Notes under the pieces: generated by a model
What the model was told of the DNA's origin: nothing
The model's database searches: none
The model's input: only the letters and a program-made list of their open reading frames with translations
Assembly: GCA_019192545.1 (NCBI GenBank)
Contig: JAHCMI010000023.1
Location: 1-64,000, forward strand
Reading direction: 5' to 3'
DNA: 64,000 bases
From: Rivularia sp. MS3
Lineage (GTDB): Bacteria > Cyanobacteriota > Cyanobacteriia > Cyanobacteriales > Nostocaceae
Program-made: the position numbers and the translations under genes
Shown: piece by piece, positions 27,493-36,483 of the stretch
How the letters are laid out: every line of letters begins with the position of its first letter
Position numbering within the stretch: the stretch's first letter is position 1

Positions 27493-28742
27493 ATAGCAAG
27501 TAACAATTAATACCTAACGTATATTTTCTGACTGCTTGACAAGATTAAACTTAAAGGATGTTTTAAGTAGAAGCTTTTTAGAATCTCTATCGTGGACAAT
27601 ATCAAGCAACAACTGGGATAAAATATTGCTTTCTAGGTGATAGATAGTAATTTTTGAAAAAGTTTGCTGTCATTTGCTTCTAATACATCTAAATTAAATA
27701 AACAGTTCTTTGAACAATCGCAATAAACAAAAATCTCCTCTTCCTAAAATTATGTATATTTCCCCCATCTTTATGTACTGAGTTACTGATATCGTATCCG
27801 TAAAAAAACTAAATAATTAGTCAATAGCAATTAGATTTTAGGTAAATGCACGAATGTAAAAAATTTATATATTTCCACTACAGGACAAGCCGAATTAACT
27901 GAATAATCGACTGCAATGATTCATCTAGAAAAACAATAGATAGCGAGAAACAACAATCAAAGTACTCTGAAGATATTTAGAGATATTAAAAAAACTGCAT
28001 GAGTTTTAGAAGAGTTTTCTTAAATAAATAAATCATATTGAATAAACGCTATAGATAACCTTTCATAATTTTAATTAAGCAAAACGTTAATTGTTTGATT
28101 TAAGAATTTCTCAACTTACGATGCAATTTATTATCTTCTACTTACCTTGCATAAATATGTACTTTTGTCTCCACTCAATTGAATTACTGCTTTTCAACTA
28201 TATTTTTCTCAACTCAATCCAAAACACACTATATCGAGCATTTATTAGCATATTTACCCGTACTAAAAAACAGTACAGCTTTGATAGCTGCTTGCTCGCG
28301 CAAACAAAGAGTAATAAATGTAATCTGGAAAACAAATGGGGATAAAGGATAGAAAATTTTCTTCATATCTTTTAATCACCTATACCGTGCCTAACACAAA
28401 GTCATTTCAAAAAAAATTGTTCTAACCAGTATTAAATAGGGCTTTTCTGGTTTACTTAAGACCTATAGTTTTGAGTTTTAACTGATTTCGCAATCGGGAA
28501 CACTGTCAATAGATTAATTTTATACAATAACAATTATAGACTTTTTTTACTAAATAAACGTAATAAAAATTACTTTAGCATCTTATATTTACTCAATTAA
28601 TAAGTAGAAATACTAGTAAATACAGTGTATATCATTTTTGTAAGCTACATTAGCATGGGCAGGGAGTCCATGCCATAAAAGAAATCACTGGTACTCTGCC
28701 ACATTAATTTTGATGACTTGATAAGACTCTTGCTCCGGTTGG
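27493..28742. other. Gene-poor AT-rich region
   Basis: More than 1.2 kb with no supported gene. The longest frame (28091-28345, TTG start, 84 codons) is a low-complexity hydrophobic translation of AT-rich DNA. The region lies upstream of the - strand glycan block and should hold its promoter, but I cannot place it. Two dispersed repeats follow at 28743-28800 and 28810-28911. Confidence 0.5.
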
Positions 28743-28800
28743 GTTGAACGAAGAGAAACCAAACTCGGTTGTTGGGTTGCGCGGAGCTTAACCCAACCTA
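28743..28800. repeat. TAGGTTGGGTT dispersed repeat, inverted copy
   Basis: Reverse complement of 17357-17414 with few differences (shared core AACCCAAC, CGCGGAGCTTAACCCAACCTA). It directly abuts the TGTCCC-ended element at 28810. The two copies bracket the whole - strand glycan block (17.4-28.7 kb) in inverted orientation. Confidence 0.75.
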
Positions 28801-28809
28801 CTGCTGATC

Positions 28810-28911
28810 TGTCCCATTAAAATTGACGGGTGGGGCAAGCAGGGGGGCAGGGGAGTAGGGGGAGAAAGAACTTTTTGTTTTCACGATACACCCATCAGAA
28901 TTAACGGGACA
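28810..28911. mobile_element. TGTCCC-ended MITE, copy 2
   Basis: Ends TGTCCCATTAAAATTGACGG and CATCAGAATTAACGGGACA. Same family as 12344-12457 in the opposite orientation: G-rich interior here, C-rich there. It lies 16 bases beyond the stop codon of the response regulator gene. Confidence 0.75.
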
Positions 28912-28927
28912 GACTACTACAATAAAA

Positions 28928-29293
28928 CTAAATCACTTCCATTATCTGTTGTGCGAGATTCAAAGGGCGTAATGGCTTAGTAAATATTGCTGCAACATCT
29001 AGATTAGCAAAGCTTTCCTCAACGGATGATTTACTTTTTGCAGTCATCAGAATTACAGGTATTTGCTGCGTTAAGGGGTTATCTTTCAATTTTTTTAATG
29101 TCGTTTTACCGTCCATATCCGGCATCATTAAATCTAATAAAATCGCATCCGGCTGTTGAGTTTCAGCAATTTTAATTGCTTCTTCTCCAGAGTTGCTATT
29201 AAGCACTTTCCAACCTGCTTGCATTTCTAAGCCTAATTGAATCAGCGCCCTAATATCTTCTTCGTCATCAACTACTAAAATTGATTTAGTCAT
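28928..29293 (-). CDS. Single-domain response regulator
   Basis: A 121-residue receiver domain only: VVDDEED acidic pocket at 8-13, phosphoacceptor D54 in ILLDLMMPDMDG, T of LMTAKSK and conserved K in FTKPL near 106. The open frame continues upstream through a heptad repeat, giving an artefactual N-terminus; ATG at 29293 fits the family start (MTKSILVVDD). With no output domain it probably acts as a CheY-like shuttle or sink for the kinases encoded just upstream. It is last in a run of six signalling genes. Confidence 0.9.
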   Translation of the reverse strand: MTKSILVVDDEEDIRALIQLGLEMQAGWKVLNSNSGEEAIKIAETQQPDAILLDLMMPDMDGKTTLKKLKDNPLTQQIPVILMTAKSKSSVEESFANLDVAAIFTKPLRPLNLAQQIMEVI

Positions 29294-29335
29294 AAAACAG
29301 CGAACAGTGAACAGTGAACAGTGAGCAGTGAACAA
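29294..29335. repeat. Heptad tandem repeat
   Basis: Units GAACAGT and GAGCAGT between two signalling genes, the reverse complement of the TTCACTG/CTCACTG units seen elsewhere. It sits where the ribosome-binding site of the response regulator would be expected. Confidence 0.8.
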
Positions 29336-29359
29336 TTACCAATTATCAATCCCCAATTC

Positions 29360-30829
29360 CTAATTACCAATTGGCAAGTTTATATAAAAAGTACTGCCTT
29401 TGCCAAAAATACTTTCTACCCAAATTCTACCTTTATGTTGTTCTATAATGCTGCGACAAATGGGAAGCCCTAAGCCGGTACCTCCTTTACTGCGGGAATC
29501 GGAAGCGTCAACTTGTTGAAAACGTTCAAAGATTAATTGTATTTTGTCGGGTGGTATTCCTCTTCCTCGATCTTGAATTTCTATTTGTAGATAATTTGAT
29601 TTTACAATACTCCGTAAGTAGACAGTTTGACCTGGTTGAGAAAATTTTATTGCATTGCTTACTAAGTTAGTTAAAGCTTGTAAAATTCTATCTGAGTCTA
29701 CAATAATTTCGGTTGATACTGGTTCTACATTCAAGTTGATTTGGGCTGAGTCTGCCATTGATTGCATTGTTTGGGCTGCTTGTATTAATAATTCGGCAGC
29801 ATTGCTTTTTGATGGCTGCATGGTGATTTTTCCCGATTTAATTCGTTCTAAATCGAGAATGTCATTAACTAAGCGAATCAGGCGTTCGGTATTGTTTATG
29901 GCGATATTTATAATTTGTTTTCCTTTATCAGTTAAAGTTCCTAACTGTTGAGTATTTAATAAATCTAAGGCACCAATAATTGAGTTCATCGGGGTGCGTA
30001 GTTCATGACTTACTAAAGATATAAATTCATCTTCTAAGCGTTTGCGTTCGGTAATATCGTTAATAATATTTAAAGTACAAGGTAAACCATTAAGTTCAAT
30101 TAGCTCGATGGAAAGTAAAACTGTTTTTATTTCACTTTGTTTGCGACGAAGCTGACATTCTAGATTGTGCAAAGAACCTGTTTCTAATAGTTTTTTAATT
30201 GAAAAATCGTACAGTTGAGGATTTACCCAGATATTAAGGTTGTTAACAGATTCGCCGATGATTTCTGCTTGAGAATAACCGGTGATTTCTAAAAAGCTGC
30301 TGTTAATATCAACAAAACTATTTTCTGTGAGGGTAGTAATAGCAATCGGATTCGGGCTAGAGCGAAATGCTTTGGCAAATTTTTCTTCGGCTGCGGCACG
30401 CTGGGTAATTTCTTGCTGTAAGTGTTGATTTTGGGTTTGAAGTTGCTTCTGTAGTTGTCGGATGGTTAAATGTGTTTCTATCCGAGCTAAAACTTCTTCT
30501 ACTTGCAGGGGCTTGGTAATATAATCAACACCGCCGACTTCAAAGGCTTTGACTTTATCTAGCACGTCACCTAAAGCGCTGATAAAAATTACGGGAATAT
30601 CGCGAGTAGATGCATCTGCTTTTAGATGCTGACAAACTTCATAGCCGTTCATTTCTGGCATTTTGACATCAAGTAAAATCAAATCTGGCGGTGCGGCTTT
30701 TGCTCCTCGCAAACCGGTAGAGGCTTTGGTGACGCTACGAACTTTATAGTTTTTGTCTTTGAGTATTTGCGATAGCAAAGCCAAGTTTTCTGGCGTGTCG
30801 TCAATGACTAAAATATCTGCTTTGGGCAT
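29360..30829 (-). CDS. REC-PAS-histidine kinase
   Basis: A 489-residue soluble kinase. N-terminal receiver (1-120, phosphoacceptor D54 in ILLDVKMPEMNG, K in ITKPL ~106), short coiled coil (~122-150), PAS (~155-262, with ITTLTENSFVDINSSFLEITGYS), then HisKA with H275 in SHELRTPMNSIIG and HATPase with N box SNAIKFSQPG, DRGRGIPPD and GGTGLGLPI. No membrane segments. The receiver-first layout suggests it takes phosphate or an inhibitory signal from another protein of the cluster and answers through the single-domain regulator that follows. Confidence 0.9.
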   Translation of the reverse strand: MPKADILVIDDTPENLALLSQILKDKNYKVRSVTKASTGLRGAKAAPPDLILLDVKMPEMNGYEVCQHLKADASTRDIPVIFISALGDVLDKVKAFEVGGVDYITKPLQVEEVLARIETHLTIRQLQKQLQTQNQHLQQEITQRAAAEEKFAKAFRSSPNPIAITTLTENSFVDINSSFLEITGYSQAEIIGESVNNLNIWVNPQLYDFSIKKLLETGSLHNLECQLRRKQSEIKTVLLSIELIELNGLPCTLNIINDITERKRLEDEFISLVSHELRTPMNSIIGALDLLNTQQLGTLTDKGKQIINIAINNTERLIRLVNDILDLERIKSGKITMQPSKSNAAELLIQAAQTMQSMADSAQINLNVEPVSTEIIVDSDRILQALTNLVSNAIKFSQPGQTVYLRSIVKSNYLQIEIQDRGRGIPPDKIQLIFERFQQVDASDSRSKGGTGLGLPICRSIIEQHKGRIWVESIFGKGSTFYINLPIGN

Positions 30830-30859
30830 TGGGGATTGGGGATGGGTAATTGGTAATTG

Positions 30860-30950
30860 GGGAGGAGTAGCGAGTAGTGAGTAGCGAGTAGCGAGTAGCG
30901 AGTAGCGAGTAGCGAGTAGTGAGTAGCGAGTAACAAGTAGTAATTAATAA
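30860..30950. repeat. GAGTAGC heptad tandem repeat
   Basis: About ten tandem units of GAGTAGC/GAGTAGT between the two kinase genes, bounded by CT-rich CCCCTCTCCCC sequence (30965-31005). Read through, it would give a repetitive TRYSLL-type peptide, which is not a real gene. Confidence 0.85.
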
Positions 30951-31015
30951 TTCTTCTCCTTGTCTACCCCCTCTCCCCTTTCTTCCCCCTCTCCCCACAC
31001 TCTCCCTCTCTCTCT

Positions 31016-33463
31016 TCATTCTTCCTTACTTAATGCAATAATCGCGTCAAAGTCATAGCTGCGAGTTAAGTTTGTGAGTTTTTCGATTAATAATTGATAT
31101 TGATGGGGGATTTGGGCGATAAGTTGGAAAATGGTATCGGCATCGACTTCTATTGCTGCTTGATGAAGGTTGAAAATCCATTCTTCAGACATTATTCGCA
31201 GATTTTTACTTGTTAAAGTTTCTTGCTGTAATTCTTCTGATAAATGAAGTGTTGGTTGTTGGGTTGCTGTATTTACAGTTTGGGAAGATTCTAATAAATT
31301 AATTACGATATCAAATTTAAAAATACAACCTTCTCCGATGCTACTTTCTACTTCTAAATTTCCTCCCATCAGTTGCACGAATTCATGGCTGATTGATAAC
31401 CCCAAACCGGTACCATTTTTAGTTTGATAATTGTTATTTGTTTGAACAAAAGGCTGGAATAATTTATTCTTATCTTCCGAAGCGATACCGCATCCGGTGT
31501 CTTCGACGCTAAAGGAAAGGGAAGATGTGGAAACAGGGGAAGAAGTAGGAATATTAACTTTTAAAATAATTCTGCCGCTGTCGGTAAATTTTATCGCGTT
31601 GCTTAAGAGATTGGATAAAATTTGCTGAAGTTTGTTTTTGTCGGCGATAATATGTTGCGGTAAGTATGGCGGTAAGTCAAATTGCAGCGATAGATTTTTT
31701 GATTCTGCTTGTGGTTGAAAATTTGACCACAAAATTTCTAGTAAACTATGTAAATCGAAGGGAATTGTATTTAATATAGTTTGTCCGGCTTCGATTTTTG
31801 CCATTTCTAAGACATCATTGATTAAATTTAACAGAGATTTTCCGCTACGATTAATAATTTGTAAATGTTCTTGATTTTGAGTATTAATCGCAGAATTTTG
31901 CTGCATCAGCTTAGAAAAACCGATAATTGCATTTAGAGGAGTTCGTAATTCATGACTCATATTAGCAAGAAATGTACTTTTGGCATGATTTGCAGTTTCA
32001 GCTTGGTTTTTTGCTATTTGTAAAAGCTTGGCGTTTTCTCTTTCTTGTTCCAAAAGTCTTGCTTGGGCTAATGCAATTCCTACCTGTGCTGCAACTGCTT
32101 CTAAAAGTGCGATTTCATCTTTTGTCCAATCGCGAATCCTATCGCATTGATGCAAAACTATTATTCCATTAGCTTCTCCTTGATAAGATGTCCTTACTGC
32201 TAATAATGATTTGACTTGCCATTGCTTGCAAATATTTTGCACCGGCTGTAATGACGGTTCTTTATTAATATCTGATGCTACACAAGCTGCATCTTGCATT
32301 AAAATTTTCTGACCGTTAAGCTTACCATTAATTGGAATATTAATTCCCAGCATCGAAGAATAATCCGGATTACGATATTCAGCAACTAAAGGTATTTGCG
32401 GTTGTGGATAATTAATATAGGTATGGATATGACAGCGACTAACGCCAAATACTTTACCAAGTTGATCGACTGTGGTTTGAAAAATTTGCTGACTATCTAA
32501 ACTATTACGTATTTTTTGCGTAATTTGGCTTAATAAAGCTTCTCTTTCTACTTGTTTTAATAAAGCTGTTTCTAAATTTATTCTTTCTAATTCTGCTCCG
32601 GCTCTAGCTGCAAATATTTTTAATATTGATTCTTCTGCTTCTGTATTTTCTGGTAATGGTTTATCATCTAATGCGGCGATTAAACCGATAATATTTCCAC
32701 TTTTATCTAATAAAGGAATACCAATATAGCTTTCGGCTTGCAAATATTTTAAATGTGGATCGTCAGGAAACAAACTTTGTACGGCATGAGGATATAAACG
32801 CATTTTTCCTAACAGCAATGTTTCGCAAGGATTATTTATTAAAGAATAGTCAAAGTTTTCACCAAATCCTTCTCCATTCCAAAATGCTAAAGTACGTACT
32901 TTATCTTTAGATTCGCAACATAAACCGGCAATTAAAACATAACGCATTCTCAAAAGAGTTGCTAAAGAACGAACGCAAGAATAGAAAAAATCGCTACCAA
33001 CTTGTGTAGTAGTTCCTTCTACAATTAACTGTAGTGTTTCTTCTCGACGCTGTAGTTTGCTAACATCTCGAAAGTTCCATATTCTACCGTAATATTCTCC
33101 GCGACTCGATTGAATTGGACTAGTATAACGTTCAAAAATCCTACCATCTTTAAAATGAATTGTATCTCTACGAATTTCTTCGGGATGTTCGTAGAGATAA
33201 TTGATTTTTTCAATAAAAGATTCTGGATGTAAAACCTGAGTTAATACATACTCAAGTAATTTCGGCGAACTACCTTCACTAATAATATCATCCGGTATTT
33301 TCCATAACTTACAAAAATGCTGGTTGTAAGAAACTATCTGCCGATTTTCATCCACAACCAAAATACCATCAAGCGCCGCCTCTTGTTGTGCCTTTAATAA
33401 TGCATTGTTGCGATTTAAAAGATTATATAAATTATTTTCTTGTATTAATTCATTATCTTCCAT
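31016..33463 (-). CDS. PAS-GAF-GAF histidine kinase
   Basis: An 815-residue soluble sensor kinase. PAS ~25-135 ([24 protein letters not shown]), GAF1 ~150-295, GAF2 ~315-465 (with [11 protein letters not shown] and [17 protein letters not shown]), HisKA with H504 in [13 protein letters not shown], HATPase with [17 protein letters not shown] and GTGLGLSI, then a ~60-residue C-terminal helical domain ([20 protein letters not shown]...YDFDAIIAL) that recurs in the kinase at 36484. The GAF domains lack an obvious bilin-attachment Cys motif (Cys-His), though GAF2 has SRCHIHTY, which contains Cys-His and should be tested. Ligands unknown. Confidence 0.88.
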   Translation of the reverse strand: MEDNELIQENNLYNLLNRNNALLKAQQEAALDGILVVDENRQIVSYNQHFCKLWKIPDDIISEGSSPKLLEYVLTQVLHPESFIEKINYLYEHPEEIRRDTIHFKDGRIFERYTSPIQSSRGEYYGRIWNFRDVSKLQRREETLQLIVEGTTTQVGSDFFYSCVRSLATLLRMRYVLIAGLCCESKDKVRTLAFWNGEGFGENFDYSLINNPCETLLLGKMRLYPHAVQSLFPDDPHLKYLQAESYIGIPLLDKSGNIIGLIAALDDKPLPENTEAEESILKIFAARAGAELERINLETALLKQVEREALLSQITQKIRNSLDSQQIFQTTVDQLGKVFGVSRCHIHTYINYPQPQIPLVAEYRNPDYSSMLGINIPINGKLNGQKILMQDAACVASDINKEPSLQPVQNICKQWQVKSLLAVRTSYQGEANGIIVLHQCDRIRDWTKDEIALLEAVAAQVGIALAQARLLEQERENAKLLQIAKNQAETANHAKSTFLANMSHELRTPLNAIIGFSKLMQQNSAINTQNQEHLQIINRSGKSLLNLINDVLEMAKIEAGQTILNTIPFDLHSLLEILWSNFQPQAESKNLSLQFDLPPYLPQHIIADKNKLQQILSNLLSNAIKFTDSGRIILKVNIPTSSPVSTSSLSFSVEDTGCGIASEDKNKLFQPFVQTNNNYQTKNGTGLGLSISHEFVQLMGGNLEVESSIGEGCIFKFDIVINLLESSQTVNTATQQPTLHLSEELQQETLTSKNLRIMSEEWIFNLHQAAIEVDADTIFQLIAQIPHQYQLLIEKLTNLTRSYDFDAIIALSKEE

Positions 33464-33483
33464 TTCATTATGAGCTTAAAAAA

Positions 33484-33602
33484 TAATAGGGAATTGGGAA
33501 TTGGGAATAGGAAATAGGGAATAGGGAATAGGGAATAGGGGATTGGGCATTGGTAACTTATAACTGTTCACTGCTCACTGCTCACTGTTAACTGTTAACT
33601 GA
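33484..33602. repeat. Two heptad tandem repeats, one entering coding sequence
   Basis: First GGGAATA units (33488-33545), then TTCACTG/CTCACTG/TTAACTG units (~33565-33602). The second array runs into the 3' end of the regulator gene on the - strand and encodes its last residues (VNSEQ) and stop codon. Confidence 0.85.
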
Positions 33603-35827
33603 TATAAAGAATGTACGGTTTTACCATCGCTGGGGTATTCTGCGATTGTGCAATTACAAGCTACTTGAAATCGCTTGCCGTCGAATGCTGTAAATATCTG
33701 CTGTCGGAGAATAGCTAAAATTTCTATAAATCTTTCTTTTGCCTGGGTTTTATTAGTTTCTCTCAACCCAATAATAAATTCTCCATTTCCCCAATATCCG
33801 ATTACTTCATCACCACGAAACACTTTTTGGATTAAATCTGCCCATCTTTGTAATATTTGATTGCCGATGTTATGACCGTAATTTAAATTTAGTTTAGCTA
33901 ATTCTGCCACAGTTAAAATAGCCAGACAAGCAGTAGTTTTATTTTCTTTACTTTTATCAAACAATATATCTAATTTTCTTTTTGATTCTGCATAATTGTT
34001 GATTCCCGTCTGCGAATCTTTTGTAGAAATAGTTTTTAACAAACGGTTTCTTTCCAAACGGTTGGTGATTCTAGTTAATAATTCTGCTCCTACAACGGGC
34101 TTATTTATATAGTCATCAGCCCCAGCAGCAAATACTTTTTCAATTGTTTCCCCATCTCGATGGGAAGTTAAAAATAATATCGGCAAACTCTGCCATTTTT
34201 GCTCGGTGCGAACTGCTTGACAAAGCTCTATACCGTTAATTTCTGGCATTTCAACGTCTAAAATGAGTAAATCTGGTTCTACTGACTGCAATACCTCCCA
34301 AAAACGTTGAGAATTTTCCAATCCCGTAAATTTAATTCCCCAAGGTTCCAACAAATTATGTAAAGCTGATAGAAATATTGGATCGTCGTCTACTACTAAC
34401 ACTTTTGTAAAATAGTTGCGATCGCGCTCTAATAGCTGCCGGGTTAAATCCCATATCTGAGTTGCGCTTGGCTTAACTAAAAAGCTACATCCCCCAGCCC
34501 TGGCAACTTCGATACGATATTCTAAATTATCCTCCAATGAAATAACTATTGCCGGTATTGCCGGGGTGCGTGCTGCTAAATCGGCAATCAAATTTAATTG
34601 TTGGGGTTTAATGTTTCGATGCAAACTCAATACAATTAAGTCTGGAATATGATTTTGCAACCATTCTTGGGCTAACTGCATATTCTTAACTTGATACCAA
34701 CTCATTCCTTGAGTTGATGCCAGTTGCTGTAGCTGCTCGCACAGTTGTAAATTACCATTGCTATCAATATCAATAAATAATAGCCTTGCAGTATCCTTTG
34801 TAGAAGCAGCATCACCTACTGATAATGCCAAAAGTTTATTTAATTCTTGCACCAAAGACGGCAGTTTTTGATTAGCAAAACTATTTTCTGCTGTCAGCAA
34901 TTCTTCAATTTCTCTTGCTAGCTGGGTTCCAGTTTCTCTACCAAACATCCCTAAAACTCCCGCTAGTTTATGAGCTTCTTTCTTTGCAGACTTTTGCAAC
35001 TCTTGTGTTAGCTTCCCGGCTTTGACTGCTGTAACTGCTGTTTGCAAAACCGTCATTCTTTGCACCATCACATCTTGATATTGCTGCCACATTTTTTCCA
35101 CAGCATCGCCATACTTTTGTTCAACTGATGGGGTTGCTTCAACTTTAGTAGCATCAATTTTGGGATTAAGACGATATCCCAAACCGTACACATTCTCAAT
35201 CCAATCAACAGCCCCGACTTTTTTCAATTTTTGCCGCAATCCTTTAATATGAGCCTTGACGCTTTCTTCTAAGGGTGGCTCGTCAAAATTCCATAAACGA
35301 TCAACTATTTGAGTGCGACTGTAAACCCGCGATGGATTTCGGAGAAATAATTCTAATAAATTAAATTCTTTTGGTGTTAACTTTAACTCCTTGCCGCCAT
35401 ATTTAACCTTAGCCGTACCAGGATCTAAAGATAGTTCGCCAACAGATAAAATAGTAGTTGGTGCAACCTCTCCCCGACGCAACAAAGCTCTGACTCTTGC
35501 CTGCAACTCACCCAAATCTAAAGGCTTGCTCAAATAGTCATCCGCACCAGCATCTAAACCACGAATTCTGTCTGCGATCGCATTCTTTGCAGTCATCAGT
35601 AAAATTGGTGTAGAGCAATTATTCTGGCGCAGCCTTTGACATAAACTAATGCCATCAAGCAATGGTAAACCTACATCCATTAAGATAAGTTCGTAGTTAC
35701 CACTTTGAGCATATTCCCAACCGCTTTCACCATCAGCAACCGCATCTACAACATAATGTTGATGAGTCAGAGATTTTATTAATATATTTGATAATACTTC
35801 GTCATCTTCTAATAGTAAAATACGCAT
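33575..35827 (-). CDS. Multidomain response regulator REC-wHTH-HPt-REC-REC-GGDEF
   Basis: A 750-residue regulator. REC1 1-118 (D51 in LMDVGLPLLDG, K101 in SKPL); OmpR-type winged helix ~125-222 (LTPKEFNLLELFLRNP, YGLGYRL); HPt ~240-335 with H286 in KEAHKLAGVLGMFG; REC2 ~345-465 in which the phosphoacceptor position reads LIVLSLHRN, so it is probably not phosphorylated; REC3 ~474-590 with D524; a GGDEF-like domain ~600-750 whose signature is WGNGEF (679-684) and whose C-terminus is cut short where a heptad array supplies VNSEQ and the stop. It can bind DNA and relay phosphate. Diguanylate cyclase activity is doubtful. Confidence 0.9.
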   Translation of the reverse strand: MRILLLEDDEVLSNILIKSLTHQHYVVDAVADGESGWEYAQSGNYELILMDVGLPLLDGISLCQRLRQNNCSTPILLMTAKNAIADRIRGLDAGADDYLSKPLDLGELQARVRALLRRGEVAPTTILSVGELSLDPGTAKVKYGGKELKLTPKEFNLLELFLRNPSRVYSRTQIVDRLWNFDEPPLEESVKAHIKGLRQKLKKVGAVDWIENVYGLGYRLNPKIDATKVEATPSVEQKYGDAVEKMWQQYQDVMVQRMTVLQTAVTAVKAGKLTQELQKSAKKEAHKLAGVLGMFGRETGTQLAREIEELLTAENSFANQKLPSLVQELNKLLALSVGDAASTKDTARLLFIDIDSNGNLQLCEQLQQLASTQGMSWYQVKNMQLAQEWLQNHIPDLIVLSLHRNIKPQQLNLIADLAARTPAIPAIVISLEDNLEYRIEVARAGGCSFLVKPSATQIWDLTRQLLERDRNYFTKVLVVDDDPIFLSALHNLLEPWGIKFTGLENSQRFWEVLQSVEPDLLILDVEMPEINGIELCQAVRTEQKWQSLPILFLTSHRDGETIEKVFAAGADDYINKPVVGAELLTRITNRLERNRLLKTISTKDSQTGINNYAESKRKLDILFDKSKENKTTACLAILTVAELAKLNLNYGHNIGNQILQRWADLIQKVFRGDEVIGYWGNGEFIIGLRETNKTQAKERFIEILAILRQQIFTAFDGKRFQVACNCTIAEYPSDGKTVHSLYQLTVNSEQ

Positions 35828-35987
35828 TTTTCAAATCAAAATTCCAAATTTAGAATTCGGGAAAAACGATATAGAGAAGCAATTACAGCACCTCTATATC
35901 TAATTGCAAGAGCATATTGTCATCTAGATTAGCAAGCAATCGAGAAGAAATAGAGAAGATTCAAGCTTTCTTAAATGTCTATAGCTT

Positions 35988-36055
35988 GTAGGGTGCTGTG
36001 ACACTTTAATTAATTGTGAACGTAGTAGTAACAATGTTTTTAGTGTCACGCACCA
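35988..36055. repeat. GTAGGGTGCTGTGACAC repeat, copy overlapping a small gene
   Basis: A 68-bp element with ends GTAGGGTGCTGTGACACT and AGTGTCACGCACCA (imperfect inverted repeats). An inverted relative stands at 36359-36425, and related GTAGGGTG...GCACCA elements occur at 43179, 43291 and 49931. It covers the last ~16 codons and stop of the small gene at 36006-36179. Confidence 0.75.
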
Positions 36056-36179
36056 CCTGAGTTGTGTGATGCTTATATTCAGCTTCATAAGCATCCGCAT
36101 AAACACTATTAGAAAGCAGGGCTGTTATTGCGACTGCGCTTCCAAAGGTAGAGATAGTTTGTTTAATATTAGATTTCAT
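36006..36179 (-). CDS. Small secreted protein, 3' end from a repeat
   Basis: A 57-residue open frame. ATG at 36179 has a good AGGAAACAAT ribosome-binding region. The N-terminus is a signal peptide: basic MKSNIK, hydrophobic STFGSAVAITALL and a likely Ala-x-Ala-type cleavage after SVYA (residue 28), leaving only DAYEAEYKHHTTQ and a tail. From about residue 42 (VVRDTKNIV...) the sequence lies in the 68-bp dispersed repeat. Either a longer secreted protein has been cut short by the insertion, or the repeat gave the mature peptide a new end. No function is assignable. It lies between two genes of the phosphorelay cluster. Confidence 0.6.
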   Translation of the reverse strand: MKSNIKQTISTFGSAVAITALLSNSVYADAYEAEYKHHTTQVVRDTKNIVTTTFTIN

Positions 36180-36358
36180 AATTGTTTCCTTAAATAAAAT
36201 TGCTGTTTGTTTGAGAAACTAATCTTAAATTAAGGAATAATCGAGAATAACTAGAGAACAAATCGGGAATTTACAGCGAGTTTTCAACTCTCGGTGGATT
36301 ATGTTACATTGCCACAGAATTATTCACACTGCTAAGTGTTAACTGTTAATAGCTTGGA

Positions 36359-36425
36359 TGGTGCGTGACACTGAAAAATGATTATACTACGTTCCTACAT
36401 TAGTCCAAGTGTCACAGCACCCTAC
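36359..36425. repeat. GTAGGGTGCTGTGACAC repeat, inverted copy
   Basis: A 67-bp inverted relative of 35988-36055: ends TGGTGCGTGACACT and AAGTGTCACAGCACCCTAC, with shared interior TACTACGTTC. Just downstream (36460-36483) heptads CACTGTT run into the stop of the hybrid kinase gene. Confidence 0.75.
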
Positions 36426-36483
36426 TAAAAAATGTGACGTTGCTGCCATTCCTATTAATAATTCACTGTTCACTGTTCACTAT

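Noticed and set aside
28091-28345. 84-codon hydrophobic frame in the gene-poor region
   Set aside because: TTG start without a ribosome-binding site, composition as expected from AT-rich DNA, no family motifs.
29294-29335. N-terminal extension of the single-domain response regulator
   Set aside because: It is encoded by heptad repeats; the receiver starts normally at ATG 29293.
30801-31019. Repetitive TRYSLL-type frame between two kinases
   Set aside because: A translation of GAGTAGC heptads only.
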